DNA of 64,000 bases from Bacillus sp. REN10 (GTDB lineage: Bacteria; Bacillota; Bacilli; Bacillales; Domibacillaceae): the NCBI RefSeq assembly GCF_016820555.1, contig NZ_JADHDW010000008.1, positions 84,319 through 148,318 of the forward strand. The letters run 5' to 3'. The translations under genes and the position numbers were made by a program. Below, one piece after another: positions 16,429-24,465 of the stretch (position 1 is the stretch's first letter; every line of letters starts with the position of its first letter). The notes beneath the pieces were generated by a model that did no database searches, had not been told where the DNA came from, and saw only the letters and a program-made list of their open reading frames with translations.

Positions 16429-17988
16429 TTATTTTTTCGCCTGCTCTTCTAACTGTTGACGCAAAACAAATTTCTGGATTTTCCCGCTGGCATTTCTCGG
16501 CAGTTCTTCGACAAAAATATACGCGCGCGGCCGCTTATAATCCGCTAGCTTCGGACTATTTTTGCATAATTCTTCTAGCTCTTCAGCCGTGACGACCTTT
16601 TCTTTCTTAACGATAAAAGCGATCACTTTCTCTCCCCATGTTTCATCGGGTTCCCCAATGACAGCTGCATCTAGCACGCCTTCATGTTCAAACAGCACAT
16701 CCTCTACTTCACGAGGATAAATATTTTCCCCTCCACTGATGATCATGTCATCGACGCGATCGGCAATCCATAAGTAACCCTCTGGATCAAAATAACCAAT
16801 GTCTCCGGAATGGTACCACCCTTGATCAAGTGCACGTTCGGTCGCTTCTGGTCGGTTAAAGTAGCCCATCATCATACTCGGGCCACGCACAATGATTTCT
16901 CCTGGCTCAAAAGGAGCAGCAATATCGTTGGGATCAGATGGTTGCTCTTCTCTTGTTCTGACAATTCGAATCTCGTGATTAAGCAGTGCCCGCCCCGCTG
17001 AACCTGCTTTTGTAATTTGTTCATCTTCCATTAAAAACGTAATCGCCGGGCCCATTTCCGTCATGCCATACGCTTGGACAAATCGCACACCAATCTTTTC
17101 TTGGCACGCACGCACTAAAGCGGGAGCCATCGGAGCGGCCCCATATAATCCGAGTGTTAAAGAGGAAGTATCATATTGGCTTAAATCTTCTTGCAGCAGC
17201 ATATTCCACATCGTTGGAGCTGCAAAAAATTTCGTAATCTGTTCTTGTTGAATGAGCGAAAGTACTTTTTGAGGATGAAACTGATGAAGGATGACATTGC
17301 TTCCTCCGACATGGATGCGCGGTAAAAATGCACAATGCAGCTCAGCACAGTGGAACATCGGTGCAGTCACAAGTCCGCGGTCTCGGCTGGAAAGTTTAGT
17401 TGCCCAAATCAGCTCTTGTGATTGTTCAATCATATCGCGATGCTTATGCATCACGCCTTTTGGCCGGCCGGTTGTCCCGCTCGTATACATAATGGCATAC
17501 AAATCGTTTTCGTTGACATCTGCTATCGGTTTTTCTGTTGATTGATGCTTTATTTTTTGATGATAATTCACCGCATAGCTCGGAGTATCCTCATCCGTAT
17601 ACCAAAATGCGGTTTGCGGAAAACGCGATTCAATGGCGGTGATTTGATCTTCTAACGCTTGTTCGAATAGCACAATTTTCGGTTGGGCATCTTTTAAAAT
17701 GTAAGCCGTTTCCTCTGCCATTAATCGAAAGTTAATTGGATTGAAGACCGCACCAATTTTACAGCATGCAAAGTAAGCCGTCGCTAGTTCTTCCCGATTA
17801 TATAAATAGGTGGAAATGATATCCCCTTTTTGGACTCCTTCTTGACGAAAAGCGTGGGCCAGTTTATTCACTTCTTCATTCCATTGCTTGTATGTGTAAC
17901 GATTTCCACTTCTTTCATCATACAGCGCTTCTTTCTCAGCATATTGCTGAACAGTTAATTCAAAAACATCTGCAATTGTTACATACAT
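16429..17988 (-). CDS. Acyl-CoA ligase, AMP-forming (second of pair)
   Basis: 519-residue member of the acyl-adenylate-forming superfamily. Motifs seen: YTSGTTGRPKGVMH (phosphate-binding loop), AYGMTEMGP, GWYHSGDIG, and RNASGKIQK with the catalytic lysine near the C-terminus. It activates a carboxylic acid as acyl-AMP and then acyl-CoA; chain length cannot be read from the sequence, but medium- or long-chain fatty acids are usual. It lies 27 bases downstream of another ligase gene on the same strand and is presumably translated from the same sigma-54-driven message. Confidence 0.92.
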   Translation of the reverse strand: MYVTIADVFELTVQQYAEKEALYDERSGNRYTYKQWNEEVNKLAHAFRQEGVQKGDIISTYLYNREELATAYFACCKIGAVFNPINFRLMAEETAYILKDAQPKIVLFEQALEDQITAIESRFPQTAFWYTDEDTPSYAVNYHQKIKHQSTEKPIADVNENDLYAIMYTSGTTGRPKGVMHKHRDMIEQSQELIWATKLSSRDRGLVTAPMFHCAELHCAFLPRIHVGGSNVILHQFHPQKVLSLIQQEQITKFFAAPTMWNMLLQEDLSQYDTSSLTLGLYGAAPMAPALVRACQEKIGVRFVQAYGMTEMGPAITFLMEDEQITKAGSAGRALLNHEIRIVRTREEQPSDPNDIAAPFEPGEIIVRGPSMMMGYFNRPEATERALDQGWYHSGDIGYFDPEGYLWIADRVDDMIISGGENIYPREVEDVLFEHEGVLDAAVIGEPDETWGEKVIAFIVKKEKVVTAEELEELCKNSPKLADYKRPRAYIFVEELPRNASGKIQKFVLRQQLEEQAKK

Positions 17989-18015
17989 CTTTTTTCCCCC
18001 TCTTTAAGAAAATGA

Positions 18016-19530
18016 TTACATGATTGGATGAAACCTTTGCCGCAGTTGGTATTTTAATATTTTTCCAGATGTATTCCTTGGAAGTTCATCGACAATAATT
18101 ACTTGGCGAGGCACTTTGTAGCCAGCGAGCTTTTGCCGGCAAAAGTGGCGAAATCCCTCCTCATCCAACGTTGCTTTAGGCTTTAGCACAACAATGGCCG
18201 TTACCCTCTCTCCCCATACTTCATCTGGGAGGCCGATGGTGGCAGCTTCTAAAATACTCGGGTGTTCATACATCACTTGCTCGACTTCAATCGAATACAC
18301 ATTTTCTCCACCGCTAATGATCATATCTTTTTTCCGATCGACTAACGTTATATATCCTTCCTCGTCCATCACTGCTAAATCACCGGTATATAGCCATCCA
18401 TCCTGTAATGCTCGCTTCGTTTCTTCCGGTTTCTTATAATATTCCTTCATCACTGTCTCCCCGCGAATGACGAATTCACCGATCATACCTGGAGGAGTCT
18501 CTTTTCCTTCTGAATCGACCACCTTTGCTTCCGTCAAAAAAATCGGCTTTCCACCTTTCCCAAGATGATATTTATGTCCTTCAGGATCTAACATAATCCC
18601 GCCTGGCCCCGCCTCCGTTAATCCACATAAGTTGTAAAACTGATCCGTTTGAAACAGCTTCATGCTCTGTTTCACAATTTCAGGCGGCATTGGAGCTGCG
18701 CCATAACTGCATCTTTGGATAGAAGAAAGATCGTATTTTTCCTTATTCGGCACTTGCAAAATGAAGTTATACATCGCAGGAACACCGAAAAAATGCGAAA
18801 TTTCTTCTTTTTCTATCGTTTCTAACGCTTGAACGGGATGAAACTCACGATGAATCACATGAGTGGCTCCCAAAATCACGCCAGCTACTAAAAATAAATT
18901 CAGCTGAGCGGAATGAAACAAAGGGGCCAAATGAAGAAAACGGTCATTCGAACGAATGCCCATTGCAGCGATCATTGTCATCCCCACATTAAACACGCGT
19001 CGATGATCAAATAATGCTCCTTTTGGCTGACCCGTTGTACCCGAAGTATAAAGAATTTCAAGGTCGTCACTTTCTGACACAACTACCTTTGGTTCATCTG
19101 TGCAAACAGCAAGGAGAGATTGGAAGCTGACATGATTCACCGTTTGTCCAGCCACAACCACTGCTTTCACAGCGGTTTGCTTCTTAGCCGCTTGAATAAT
19201 GGGCTCATATTCTTGATCACAAAAAACAAATAAAGTATCCGACTGCGCTAAAATATAATGAACTTCCGGTGAAGTGAGCCGAAAGTTAACAGGGACAACC
19301 ACCGCTCCAATCTTTGCACTAGCGAAATAAGCAAAGACGAAGTAGTCCGAGTTTTTCATCATTAAGGCAATTTTATCTCCTTTTTGTACACCTAAGTCCA
19401 GCAACCCATGAGCAAGCCGATTTACTTGCTCGTTAAACGCTTTATATGTGTACTCTCTACCCTCACAATGAATTGCTCGCTTTGTCGGGTAATTTCTTGC
19501 ATTTAGTGCTAAATAGTAGCCAATGTCCAA
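18016..19530 (-). CDS. Acyl-CoA ligase, AMP-forming (first of pair)
   Basis: 504 residues. Motifs YTSGTTGQPKGALF, GLTEAGPGG, GWLYTGDLA and RNTSGKILKYQLR identify the acyl-CoA synthetase family. The open frame extends to 19635, but GGGGGGAG lies four bases before a TTG at 19530, giving an N-terminus LDIGYYLALNARNYPTKRAI that aligns with the sister protein. The longer form would run back through a terminator and the promoter, so 19530 is preferred. A sigma-54 promoter lies about 45 bases upstream and the likely activator gene is next door, suggesting induction by a fatty-acid-related signal. Confidence 0.9.
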   Translation of the reverse strand: MDIGYYLALNARNYPTKRAIHCEGREYTYKAFNEQVNRLAHGLLDLGVQKGDKIALMMKNSDYFVFAYFASAKIGAVVVPVNFRLTSPEVHYILAQSDTLFVFCDQEYEPIIQAAKKQTAVKAVVVAGQTVNHVSFQSLLAVCTDEPKVVVSESDDLEILYTSGTTGQPKGALFDHRRVFNVGMTMIAAMGIRSNDRFLHLAPLFHSAQLNLFLVAGVILGATHVIHREFHPVQALETIEKEEISHFFGVPAMYNFILQVPNKEKYDLSSIQRCSYGAAPMPPEIVKQSMKLFQTDQFYNLCGLTEAGPGGIMLDPEGHKYHLGKGGKPIFLTEAKVVDSEGKETPPGMIGEFVIRGETVMKEYYKKPEETKRALQDGWLYTGDLAVMDEEGYITLVDRKKDMIISGGENVYSIEVEQVMYEHPSILEAATIGLPDEVWGERVTAIVVLKPKATLDEEGFRHFCRQKLAGYKVPRQVIIVDELPRNTSGKILKYQLRQRFHPIM

Positions 19531-19569
19531 TTCACTCCCCCCTTTTTTGGTTATTTCATATAATAGATT

Positions 19570-19586
19570 TGCAACTTTTATGCCAG
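19570..19586 (-). promoter_or_regulatory. Sigma-54 promoter of the acyl-CoA ligase pair
   Basis: CTGGCATAAAAGTTGCA on the minus strand matches the -24/-12 consensus YTGGCACGNNNNTTGCW with GG and GC at the required spacing. It lies between the regulator's terminator and the ligase start codon. Confidence 0.85.
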
Positions 19587-19588
19587 CA

Positions 19589-19621
19589 CGAAAAGAGCGA
19601 TCTGGACAAAAGATCGCTCTT
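19589..19621 (-). terminator. Terminator of the sigma-54 activator gene
   Basis: AAGAGCGATC/GATCGCTCTT stem of 10 bp followed by TTTTC on the minus strand. It separates the regulator from the ligase promoter. Confidence 0.85.
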
Positions 19622-19638
19622 AGCGGCTGTCTCATTCA

Positions 19639-19663
19639 TGAACAAACGCGCCACAATTGTTCA
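19639..19663 (-). promoter_or_regulatory. Candidate upstream activator site
   Basis: Perfect 7-bp inverted repeat TGAACAA-N11-TTGTTCA about 55-80 bases upstream of the -24 element, flanked by a further TGTC/GACA dyad. Position and symmetry fit an enhancer for the adjacent Fis-type activator. Confidence 0.5.
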
Positions 19664-19677
19664 AAAAATGGACAGTT

Positions 19678-21390
19678 TCATAATTGGTATCTTTTCAGTT
19701 TTTCATATAAGCCTGATCGGCTAATTCCTAGCAATCTAGCTGCTTTCGCTTTATTTCCGTTCACTTCTTCCATCACTTTCTGAATCGCCGACATTTCGGC
19801 TTGCTCCGTTAAAGAATAAGACTGATCAAGCGATAATAAAGCCGACTCTGCTTTCGTCGTCAAATATTCAGGTAAATCTTCCATTTGAATATGTCCTGTT
19901 TCTGCAAATGTCATCGCTCGTTCTAAAATGTTCTTTAATTCACGGACATTTCCCGGCCAATCGTAATACAATAAACACTGGAGAGCCTCTTCTTTGATTC
20001 CCGTCACACTTGTGCTGAGCACCCGGTTTAATTCTTTCATTATATGGTCAATTAATAATTGAACATCTCCTTTTCTTTCTCTTAATGGCGGAATATATAA
20101 CGAAATGACATTTAACCGGTAATACAAATCTTCACGAAATTCGCCATTTTGCACCATCTCTTCTAACGGCCGATTCGTCGCTGCAATGATTCGCACATCG
20201 ACATGGATACGCTCCGTTCCTCCCACACGGTAAAACTCACGATCTTGAATGACGCGCAACAGCTTCGCTTGCAACACAAGCGACATATCTCCAACTTCAT
20301 CTAAAAAAAGCGTTCCGCCATTCGCTAAATCAAACTTCCCGATTTTCCCTTTGCGATTCGCACCCGTGAACGCTCCTTCTTCATAGCCGAAAAACTCTGA
20401 TTCTAGCAATTGTTCAGGAATGGCGGCACAATTAACTTCGACAAAGGGCCCTTCTTTTCGCGCGCTGCTTGCATGAATAGCATGAGCAAACAATTCCTTT
20501 CCTGTGCCGGACTCCCCTCGAACTAAAATGGTTGAACGACCTTTAGCTGCTTTCGCCGCACTTTTCTTCAACTTATCTAAATACGCATCATTCGTCATAA
20601 TGTGATCCCATGTAAATCGAGATTGTTCTGACTTTTTCAATTCACTTAAATAATAAGCAGCCTTGCTTTCCGCTTTTTCGAGTTTTTTAAACAAAATGCT
20701 CACTTCATGCAGTTGTCGATACATCACTTTGCCAAGCACGCCGATCACTTTTTGATCTTGAACAATCGGAATGCGGTGAACAATATACTTGATCCCGTTC
20801 ACTTCCATAAAGTCGCTAAGCTCCGCCTCTTCTGTATGAAAAGCCTTCGACAAATGAAAATGAGGAAACACTTGATCAACAGGCTGATGCAAAACGTCTT
20901 GCTGCTGTAAGTTAAATAGATCCAACAGAGCAGGATTAACCATTTCAATGCGAGACTTTTCATCAATCAGGATGATGCCGTCATACGCATGCTCAATCGC
21001 CGTATCTAATTTCCGCTTCAGCATTAATGCCCTCACAATATCTGTTTGTGTAGCTAAACCAACAACCTTCTTATTTTCATCAAGAACAATTCCAGTACCT
21101 ACTTTAGTCGTTTTGACAATTTCCGCTACTTCTCTAAACGTCATATTCACTGGAAGTGTGAACGGCTGATCAATGACATACTCCATTACATTCGCTGACA
21201 AAGGCTGTTCATTTAAGATCATTTTATATACAGAACTGCGGGTAAATACACCGACTAGTTCACGATGATCATTCGTAACAGGCAAAGTGTTCCATTTGTT
21301 TTCCTTCATCATCACAAGTGCTTCTTTTAACGTAGACATTTCACCTAGCGTTTCTGTGACCGGTGTCATGATATCTTTTATATAAGTCAA
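19678..21390 (-). CDS. Sigma-54-dependent transcriptional activator (CBS-PAS-AAA-Fis)
   Basis: 570 residues. Two CBS repeats (about 1-125), a PAS domain (about 128-225), an AAA+ domain with Walker A GESGTGKE, the sigma-54 contact loop GAFTGA and Walker B GGTLFLDEVGDM, then a Fis-type helix-turn-helix NKAKAARLLGISRSGLYEKL at the C-terminus. CBS pairs usually sense adenosyl nucleotides and PAS senses a small ligand or redox state. The gene lies directly upstream of the ligase pair, with a sigma-54 promoter and dyad between, so it is very likely their activator. Confidence 0.94.
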   Translation of the reverse strand: MTYIKDIMTPVTETLGEMSTLKEALVMMKENKWNTLPVTNDHRELVGVFTRSSVYKMILNEQPLSANVMEYVIDQPFTLPVNMTFREVAEIVKTTKVGTGIVLDENKKVVGLATQTDIVRALMLKRKLDTAIEHAYDGIILIDEKSRIEMVNPALLDLFNLQQQDVLHQPVDQVFPHFHLSKAFHTEEAELSDFMEVNGIKYIVHRIPIVQDQKVIGVLGKVMYRQLHEVSILFKKLEKAESKAAYYLSELKKSEQSRFTWDHIMTNDAYLDKLKKSAAKAAKGRSTILVRGESGTGKELFAHAIHASSARKEGPFVEVNCAAIPEQLLESEFFGYEEGAFTGANRKGKIGKFDLANGGTLFLDEVGDMSLVLQAKLLRVIQDREFYRVGGTERIHVDVRIIAATNRPLEEMVQNGEFREDLYYRLNVISLYIPPLRERKGDVQLLIDHIMKELNRVLSTSVTGIKEEALQCLLYYDWPGNVRELKNILERAMTFAETGHIQMEDLPEYLTTKAESALLSLDQSYSLTEQAEMSAIQKVMEEVNGNKAKAARLLGISRSGLYEKLKRYQL

Positions 21391-21625
21391 AATGACGCCT
21401 CCTTCTTTGAGAATTTTCCAAATATTTTAACTTCATATTATCATGGTTTGTTAGTGGAGGATACTTTTTTGCCAACAGCCTTTTATAAACAAAATTCGTG
21501 TATGCATTGTTTTTTTGTAACTTTCATAGAAGTTTTGTCGAACATCTTTCATTTTCTTTCTAAACTGGGCATAATACATACTGTTGTGTGAATTAAAATA
21601 CGAATGAAAAATGGGAGACTAAAAA

Positions 21626-21805
21626 ATGGAAAAAATTGATTCGAATTTAGTTACCGAAATTATGTCTAAACGTCACTTGATGATTAAAACAGGAATGATG
21701 AAGGGGTTAAGTCACAGCGAGACAATCAAGTACAGCCAAGAGTTGGACAAGCTTATTGCCAAGTACCAAATGATCAGCAGAAGTTTCCAGTCATTCAACG
21801 ATTAA
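21626..21805 (+). CDS. Spo0E-like aspartyl-phosphate phosphatase
   Basis: 59 residues, too short for most gene finders. It contains GLSHSETIKYSQELDKLI, the Spo0E family signature SQELD, in a small two-helix protein. Members dephosphorylate Spo0A-P and delay sporulation. The ATG at 21626 follows ATGGGAG. It stands alone with no operon partner. Which of the several Spo0E paralogues it is cannot be told. Confidence 0.88.
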   Translation: MEKIDSNLVTEIMSKRHLMIKTGMMKGLSHSETIKYSQELDKLIAKYQMISRSFQSFND

Positions 21806-21927
21806 TCACAAAAAACACAACAAGAAATAACAGTCTTTCAAATAAAGTAGACAGAAACTTATGAAACCACATAAAAGTATGAGATAATAGCATGGAACGA
21901 AAAATATGCTAACTAGGAAGTGACGAT

Positions 21928-22131
21928 ATGTCTTACTACAATAACCGACGTACAGAACCTTTACCGAGTGAAGACGTGGCTACATGGGAATGTGTGTCAC
22001 CAAACTGTAACGGCTGGATGAGAAAAGACTTTGCTACAAAAGATGCCCCGCCATGCCCATTCTGCGGATCAGAAATGAACACCGGAACACGACACATCAC
22101 CGCCCTAAAAAACAACAATTTACATAAGTAA
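21928..22131 (+). CDS. ydjO: YdjO family cold-inducible zinc-ribbon protein
   Basis: 67 residues with an N-terminal MSYYNNRRTEPLPSEDVATW, then ECVSPNCNGWMRKDFA and PPCPFCGSEM, giving two cysteine pairs that can hold one zinc. This matches B. subtilis YdjO, described as cold-inducible. An AGGAAGTGA sequence lies before the ATG. The molecular role is unknown. Confidence 0.85.
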   Translation: MSYYNNRRTEPLPSEDVATWECVSPNCNGWMRKDFATKDAPPCPFCGSEMNTGTRHITALKNNNLHK

Positions 22132-22134
22132 AGA

Positions 22135-22370
22135 AAAGTGGAGACGACGGCTCAGACACGATAAGCAAATGATAGAATGACGAAATGGCACTGTTTGGCG
22201 ACATATGGGCTCAAACGACTCGCACGAGATAAAGAAAGCACGATGAACATGAGTAAATCGATGTTGACTTATCCCAAGGATGAGTGTGGAAGGCCACTAG
22301 TCGCTAGTGCCTAGAAGGAGTAGACAAAACTCAGTCGCTGATACTGGTCATTGACCGACTCCTCGGTCTT
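22135..22370 (+). repeat. Dispersed Bacillaceae-type repeat, copy A
   Basis: GAAAAGTGGAGACGAC, then CAGACACGATAAGCAAATGA and ATAGAATGAC, align with copy B at 42159, and the right part has TGCCTAGAAGGAGTAGACAA like the TGTCTAGGAGGCGGAGCTGG of copy B. No coding capacity. The stretch from 22132 to 22467 otherwise holds nothing recognisable. Confidence 0.5.
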
Positions 22371-22456
22371 AAACATTAAGTAAAAACCTGCACATGTTGT
22401 AATTGTCGCTCGTTCTCATGCAAAAAAGCGAATCAACATGATAAAAAAATAAACAA

Positions 22457-22491
22457 GGTGAAGGCGATTATTCTTGCGCCTTCACCTTATC
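22457..22491 (-). terminator. Terminator of the WYL regulator gene
   Basis: GGTGAAGGCG/CGCCTTCACC 10-bp stem followed by TT on the minus strand; its left arm includes the last codons of the gene. Confidence 0.7.
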
Positions 22492-23481
22492 TGCTATATA
22501 CAAATCGTACATGTTGTTTACTTCTTGTTTCACTCGCTCCCTTAAGGCAAATGGCTGCACCACTTCTGCTTTCGCGCCAAAATTTAAGATCCAGTTTACT
22601 AAACCATCACTGACGATCGCTTTTGCTGACAGAATAAAATGCTCTTCTCCATCCTTTTGGATATCTGCTCCATGGCCAAATTTGTCAATCATCACATTAA
22701 TTAATTCATTAGTAAAACGAATTTTAATCCAGTTTGCTTGTCCGGCAAACATGTTAAAGGTCGATTGAACGTATTTGCCAACATCAAAAGCTTCATACAC
22801 AAACGCTTCTTCCGTCACTTGAACATTTCGCATACGATCAATGCGGTAATGCCTAATTTCATCCGCTTCGAAATAATAAGCAATTAGATAATAAAAGTCG
22901 TGTGCCCATGTTAAAGCGAGCGGTTTCACTTTGTATAGTGCTCCCTCGTGGCTTAAAATAAACTGCTTGTCCACATTATATCGACCGTATTGAAACGTCA
23001 CGATTCTCTTCTCTGTAATCGCTTCATGTAAATCGTGAATCGCCAGCCGAACTAATTTGCTTTTACTCTTGATTGAGGTATCAATTAAAAGCTCATTTTG
23101 CAACCTTTTCGCTTGTTGCTTACTTGTTAGCGTTTTTATTTTTCGAGTGAGACTTTTCGTTTCTTCTTTCGTGATAAACCGGGCAGAAACAACGGCATCA
23201 ATTAGCATTCTTAATTCATAAGGCTCAAACAGCCGATATTGATGACTATAGTATTTCGGCATTCCTTCTTTTTCCTGATTGATAGTAATATCAAAATTAG
23301 CTTCTATCAAATTTTCAATATCATCTTTTAATGAGTTTTTATTTGGTTTATACTCTTCGCCATAAAATGTTTGAAACTTGGAAATGATGTCCTCCATCGT
23401 CCATTGATGACCTTCATCCGTCTCTTCCCGAAACCACTCCATCAGCTTAAGAAGCCGTTGCTTGTTGTTAATTTTGATCAT
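22468..23481 (-). CDS. WYL-domain transcriptional regulator
   Basis: 337 residues. The N-terminal winged helix (MIKINNKQRLLKLMEWF, then SKFQTFYGEEYKPNKNSLKDDIENL) is followed by a WYL domain with VKPLALTWAHDFYYLIAYY and HYRIDRMRNVQV, and a C-terminal extension. WYL domains bind nucleic acids or small ligands and often control DNA-damage or defence genes. It is divergent from the GNAT gene and its structured leader, about 140 bases away, and might regulate that promoter, but no evidence is seen beyond position. Confidence 0.9.
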   Translation of the reverse strand: MIKINNKQRLLKLMEWFREETDEGHQWTMEDIISKFQTFYGEEYKPNKNSLKDDIENLIEANFDITINQEKEGMPKYYSHQYRLFEPYELRMLIDAVVSARFITKEETKSLTRKIKTLTSKQQAKRLQNELLIDTSIKSKSKLVRLAIHDLHEAITEKRIVTFQYGRYNVDKQFILSHEGALYKVKPLALTWAHDFYYLIAYYFEADEIRHYRIDRMRNVQVTEEAFVYEAFDVGKYVQSTFNMFAGQANWIKIRFTNELINVMIDKFGHGADIQKDGEEHFILSAKAIVSDGLVNWILNFGAKAEVVQPFALRERVKQEVNNMYDLYIADKVKAQE

Positions 23482-23589
23482 ACATTTCGCCCCTTTCTTC
23501 CTTCATTGTATCAAAAAAATTAGGAATTAAATCCAATATTTCTTTCTCTTTTTCTCGAAAAAAAAAATTTAAAAATGTATAAAAAACAG

Positions 23590-23618
23590 TTTCCAAACAA
23601 AAATTTTTTTTGTATGAT
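23590..23618 (+). promoter_or_regulatory. Promoter of the GNAT leader
   Basis: TTTCCA (23590-23595), a 17-base spacer and TATGAT (23613-23618). Transcription would begin near 23625, giving a leader of about 177 bases before the start codon. Confidence 0.5.
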
Positions 23619-23648
23619 AGTAGCAGAAAAACAAATAATCAATGGTGA

Positions 23649-23720
23649 TTTAGGGAAGGCAAATGGTGCGCCACCAGCTTCTTTAGCTGGTTCTAGTGGG
23701 TTCGATTCCCACCCCGAAAT
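23649..23720 (+). ncRNA. tRNA-like cloverleaf in the GNAT leader
   Basis: Acceptor-like TTTAGGG (23649-23655) pairs with CCCGAAA (23713-23719) except for one A-G mismatch. Then come AA, a D-like arm GGC-N9-GCC (23658-23672) with GG in the loop, A, an anticodon-like arm CCAGC-TTCTTTA-GCTGG (23674-23690; anticodon position CTT, with T33), a 5-base variable loop, and a perfect T arm GTGGG-TTCGATT-CCCAC (23696-23712). All arm and loop lengths are those of tRNA. It lacks T8, has T at position 37 and no encoded CCA, so it is unlikely to be a working tRNA. It sits inside the leader of the GNAT gene. Confidence 0.6.
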
Positions 23721-23801
23721 TTTTTATGAAAGCTATGAAAAATTTCGAGGGTGGAATTCGGGCACAGTAGGACCGAACTGCCCTCACATGGAGGGATTAA
23801 C
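23712..23801 (+). promoter_or_regulatory. Switching platform controlling the GNAT ribosome-binding site
   Basis: Three mutually exclusive pairings follow the cloverleaf. (1) CCCGAAA in the acceptor stem. (2) CCCCGAAATTTTT (23712-23724) with AAAAATTTCGAGGG (23738-23751), 13 bp with an A bulge. (3) GAGGGTGG (23747-23754) with CTGCCCTC (23778-23785), with an inner TTCGG/CCGAA stem. Bases CCCTC (23781-23785) can alternatively pair with GAGGG (23791-23795) of the ribosome-binding site GGAGGG. Folding of the cloverleaf should free GAGGG to capture CCCTC and leave the ribosome-binding site open. Confidence 0.6.
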
Positions 23802-24359
23802 ATGTTAAAGAAGCGCGATGTACATGACAGCCATGTACTATTTGATTTGATGACGCATCCCGAAGTCTTCCCTTTCGTGCGTCAAAAAGCTCACTCCTAT
23901 GAAGAGTTTGTCTTCGTTTCTAAACAAACAATTGAAGCGGAAGAGCGCGGTGAATTAATTTCACGCACAATTTTAGATGAATGGGGCAACCCAATTGGTA
24001 CAATCAATTTATATGATATTAATGAAAAAGCAGGATTTCTGGGCACTTGGTTGGGTAAGCCCTATCATGGAAAAGGATATAATGCTCCAGCAAAGGAAGC
24101 TTTCTTTCAAGAACTATTTTATGAGCTAGGCATTGAAGCGGTGTTTATGCGAATCCGCAAAGTAAATACACGCTCCTTAAAAGCGGCTCAAAAACTACCA
24201 TATGCTATTTTAGCAAACGAGACGCGTCCATCGATTTACGCACAAATCAATGAACATGAAGATGTGTACGATCTCTTTGAAATTTCAAAAGATTTATTCA
24301 CCCTCTACATGATGCGCAAAATGAACGAAGCAGCAGACGATCAAGCAATGGAAGCTTAA
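23802..24359 (+). CDS. GNAT family N-acetyltransferase with structured leader
   Basis: 185 residues. The ATG at 23802 follows GGAGGG by six bases; a longer frame from 23751 would run through the switch and is rejected. The RimJ/RimL-like GNAT pattern is present: LISRTILDEWGNPIGTINLYD, then FLGTWLGKPYHGKGYNAPAKEAF (acetyl-CoA loop) and VFMRIRKVNTRSLKAAQKL. The substrate is unknown. Its leader mimics a tRNA, which raises the possibility that the enzyme or a tRNA-binding protein recognises it. It has its own terminator. Confidence 0.85.
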   Translation: MLKKRDVHDSHVLFDLMTHPEVFPFVRQKAHSYEEFVFVSKQTIEAEERGELISRTILDEWGNPIGTINLYDINEKAGFLGTWLGKPYHGKGYNAPAKEAFFQELFYELGIEAVFMRIRKVNTRSLKAAQKLPYAILANETRPSIYAQINEHEDVYDLFEISKDLFTLYMMRKMNEAADDQAMEA

Positions 24360-24432
24360 AAATTTCCCCTCTGCCAAATTCACTATAAGTGACAATCGAT
24401 TCTCATATCCTCTACTATGAGCTAATGATTAG

Positions 24433-24460
24433 ACCCTTCAGCGTCCCGCTGAAGGGTTTT
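24433..24460. terminator. Terminator between GNAT and ABC-2 genes
   Basis: ACCCTTCAGC/GCTGAAGGGTTTT stem of 10 bp with a T-run on the plus side; it serves the GNAT gene. Confidence 0.85.
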
Positions 24461-24465
24461 CCAAT

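Noticed and set aside
23649..23720. A functional tRNA-Lys (CTT) gene
   Set aside because: The cloverleaf is tRNA-sized, but it has A at position 8, T at 37, an acceptor mismatch and no CCA, and its acceptor strand is shared with a switch leading into a coding gene. Treated as tRNA-like.
23575..23808. 77-codon open frame across the GNAT leader
   Set aside because: It runs through the promoter, the cloverleaf and the switch, has no ribosome-binding site, and ends inside the GNAT gene in another frame.
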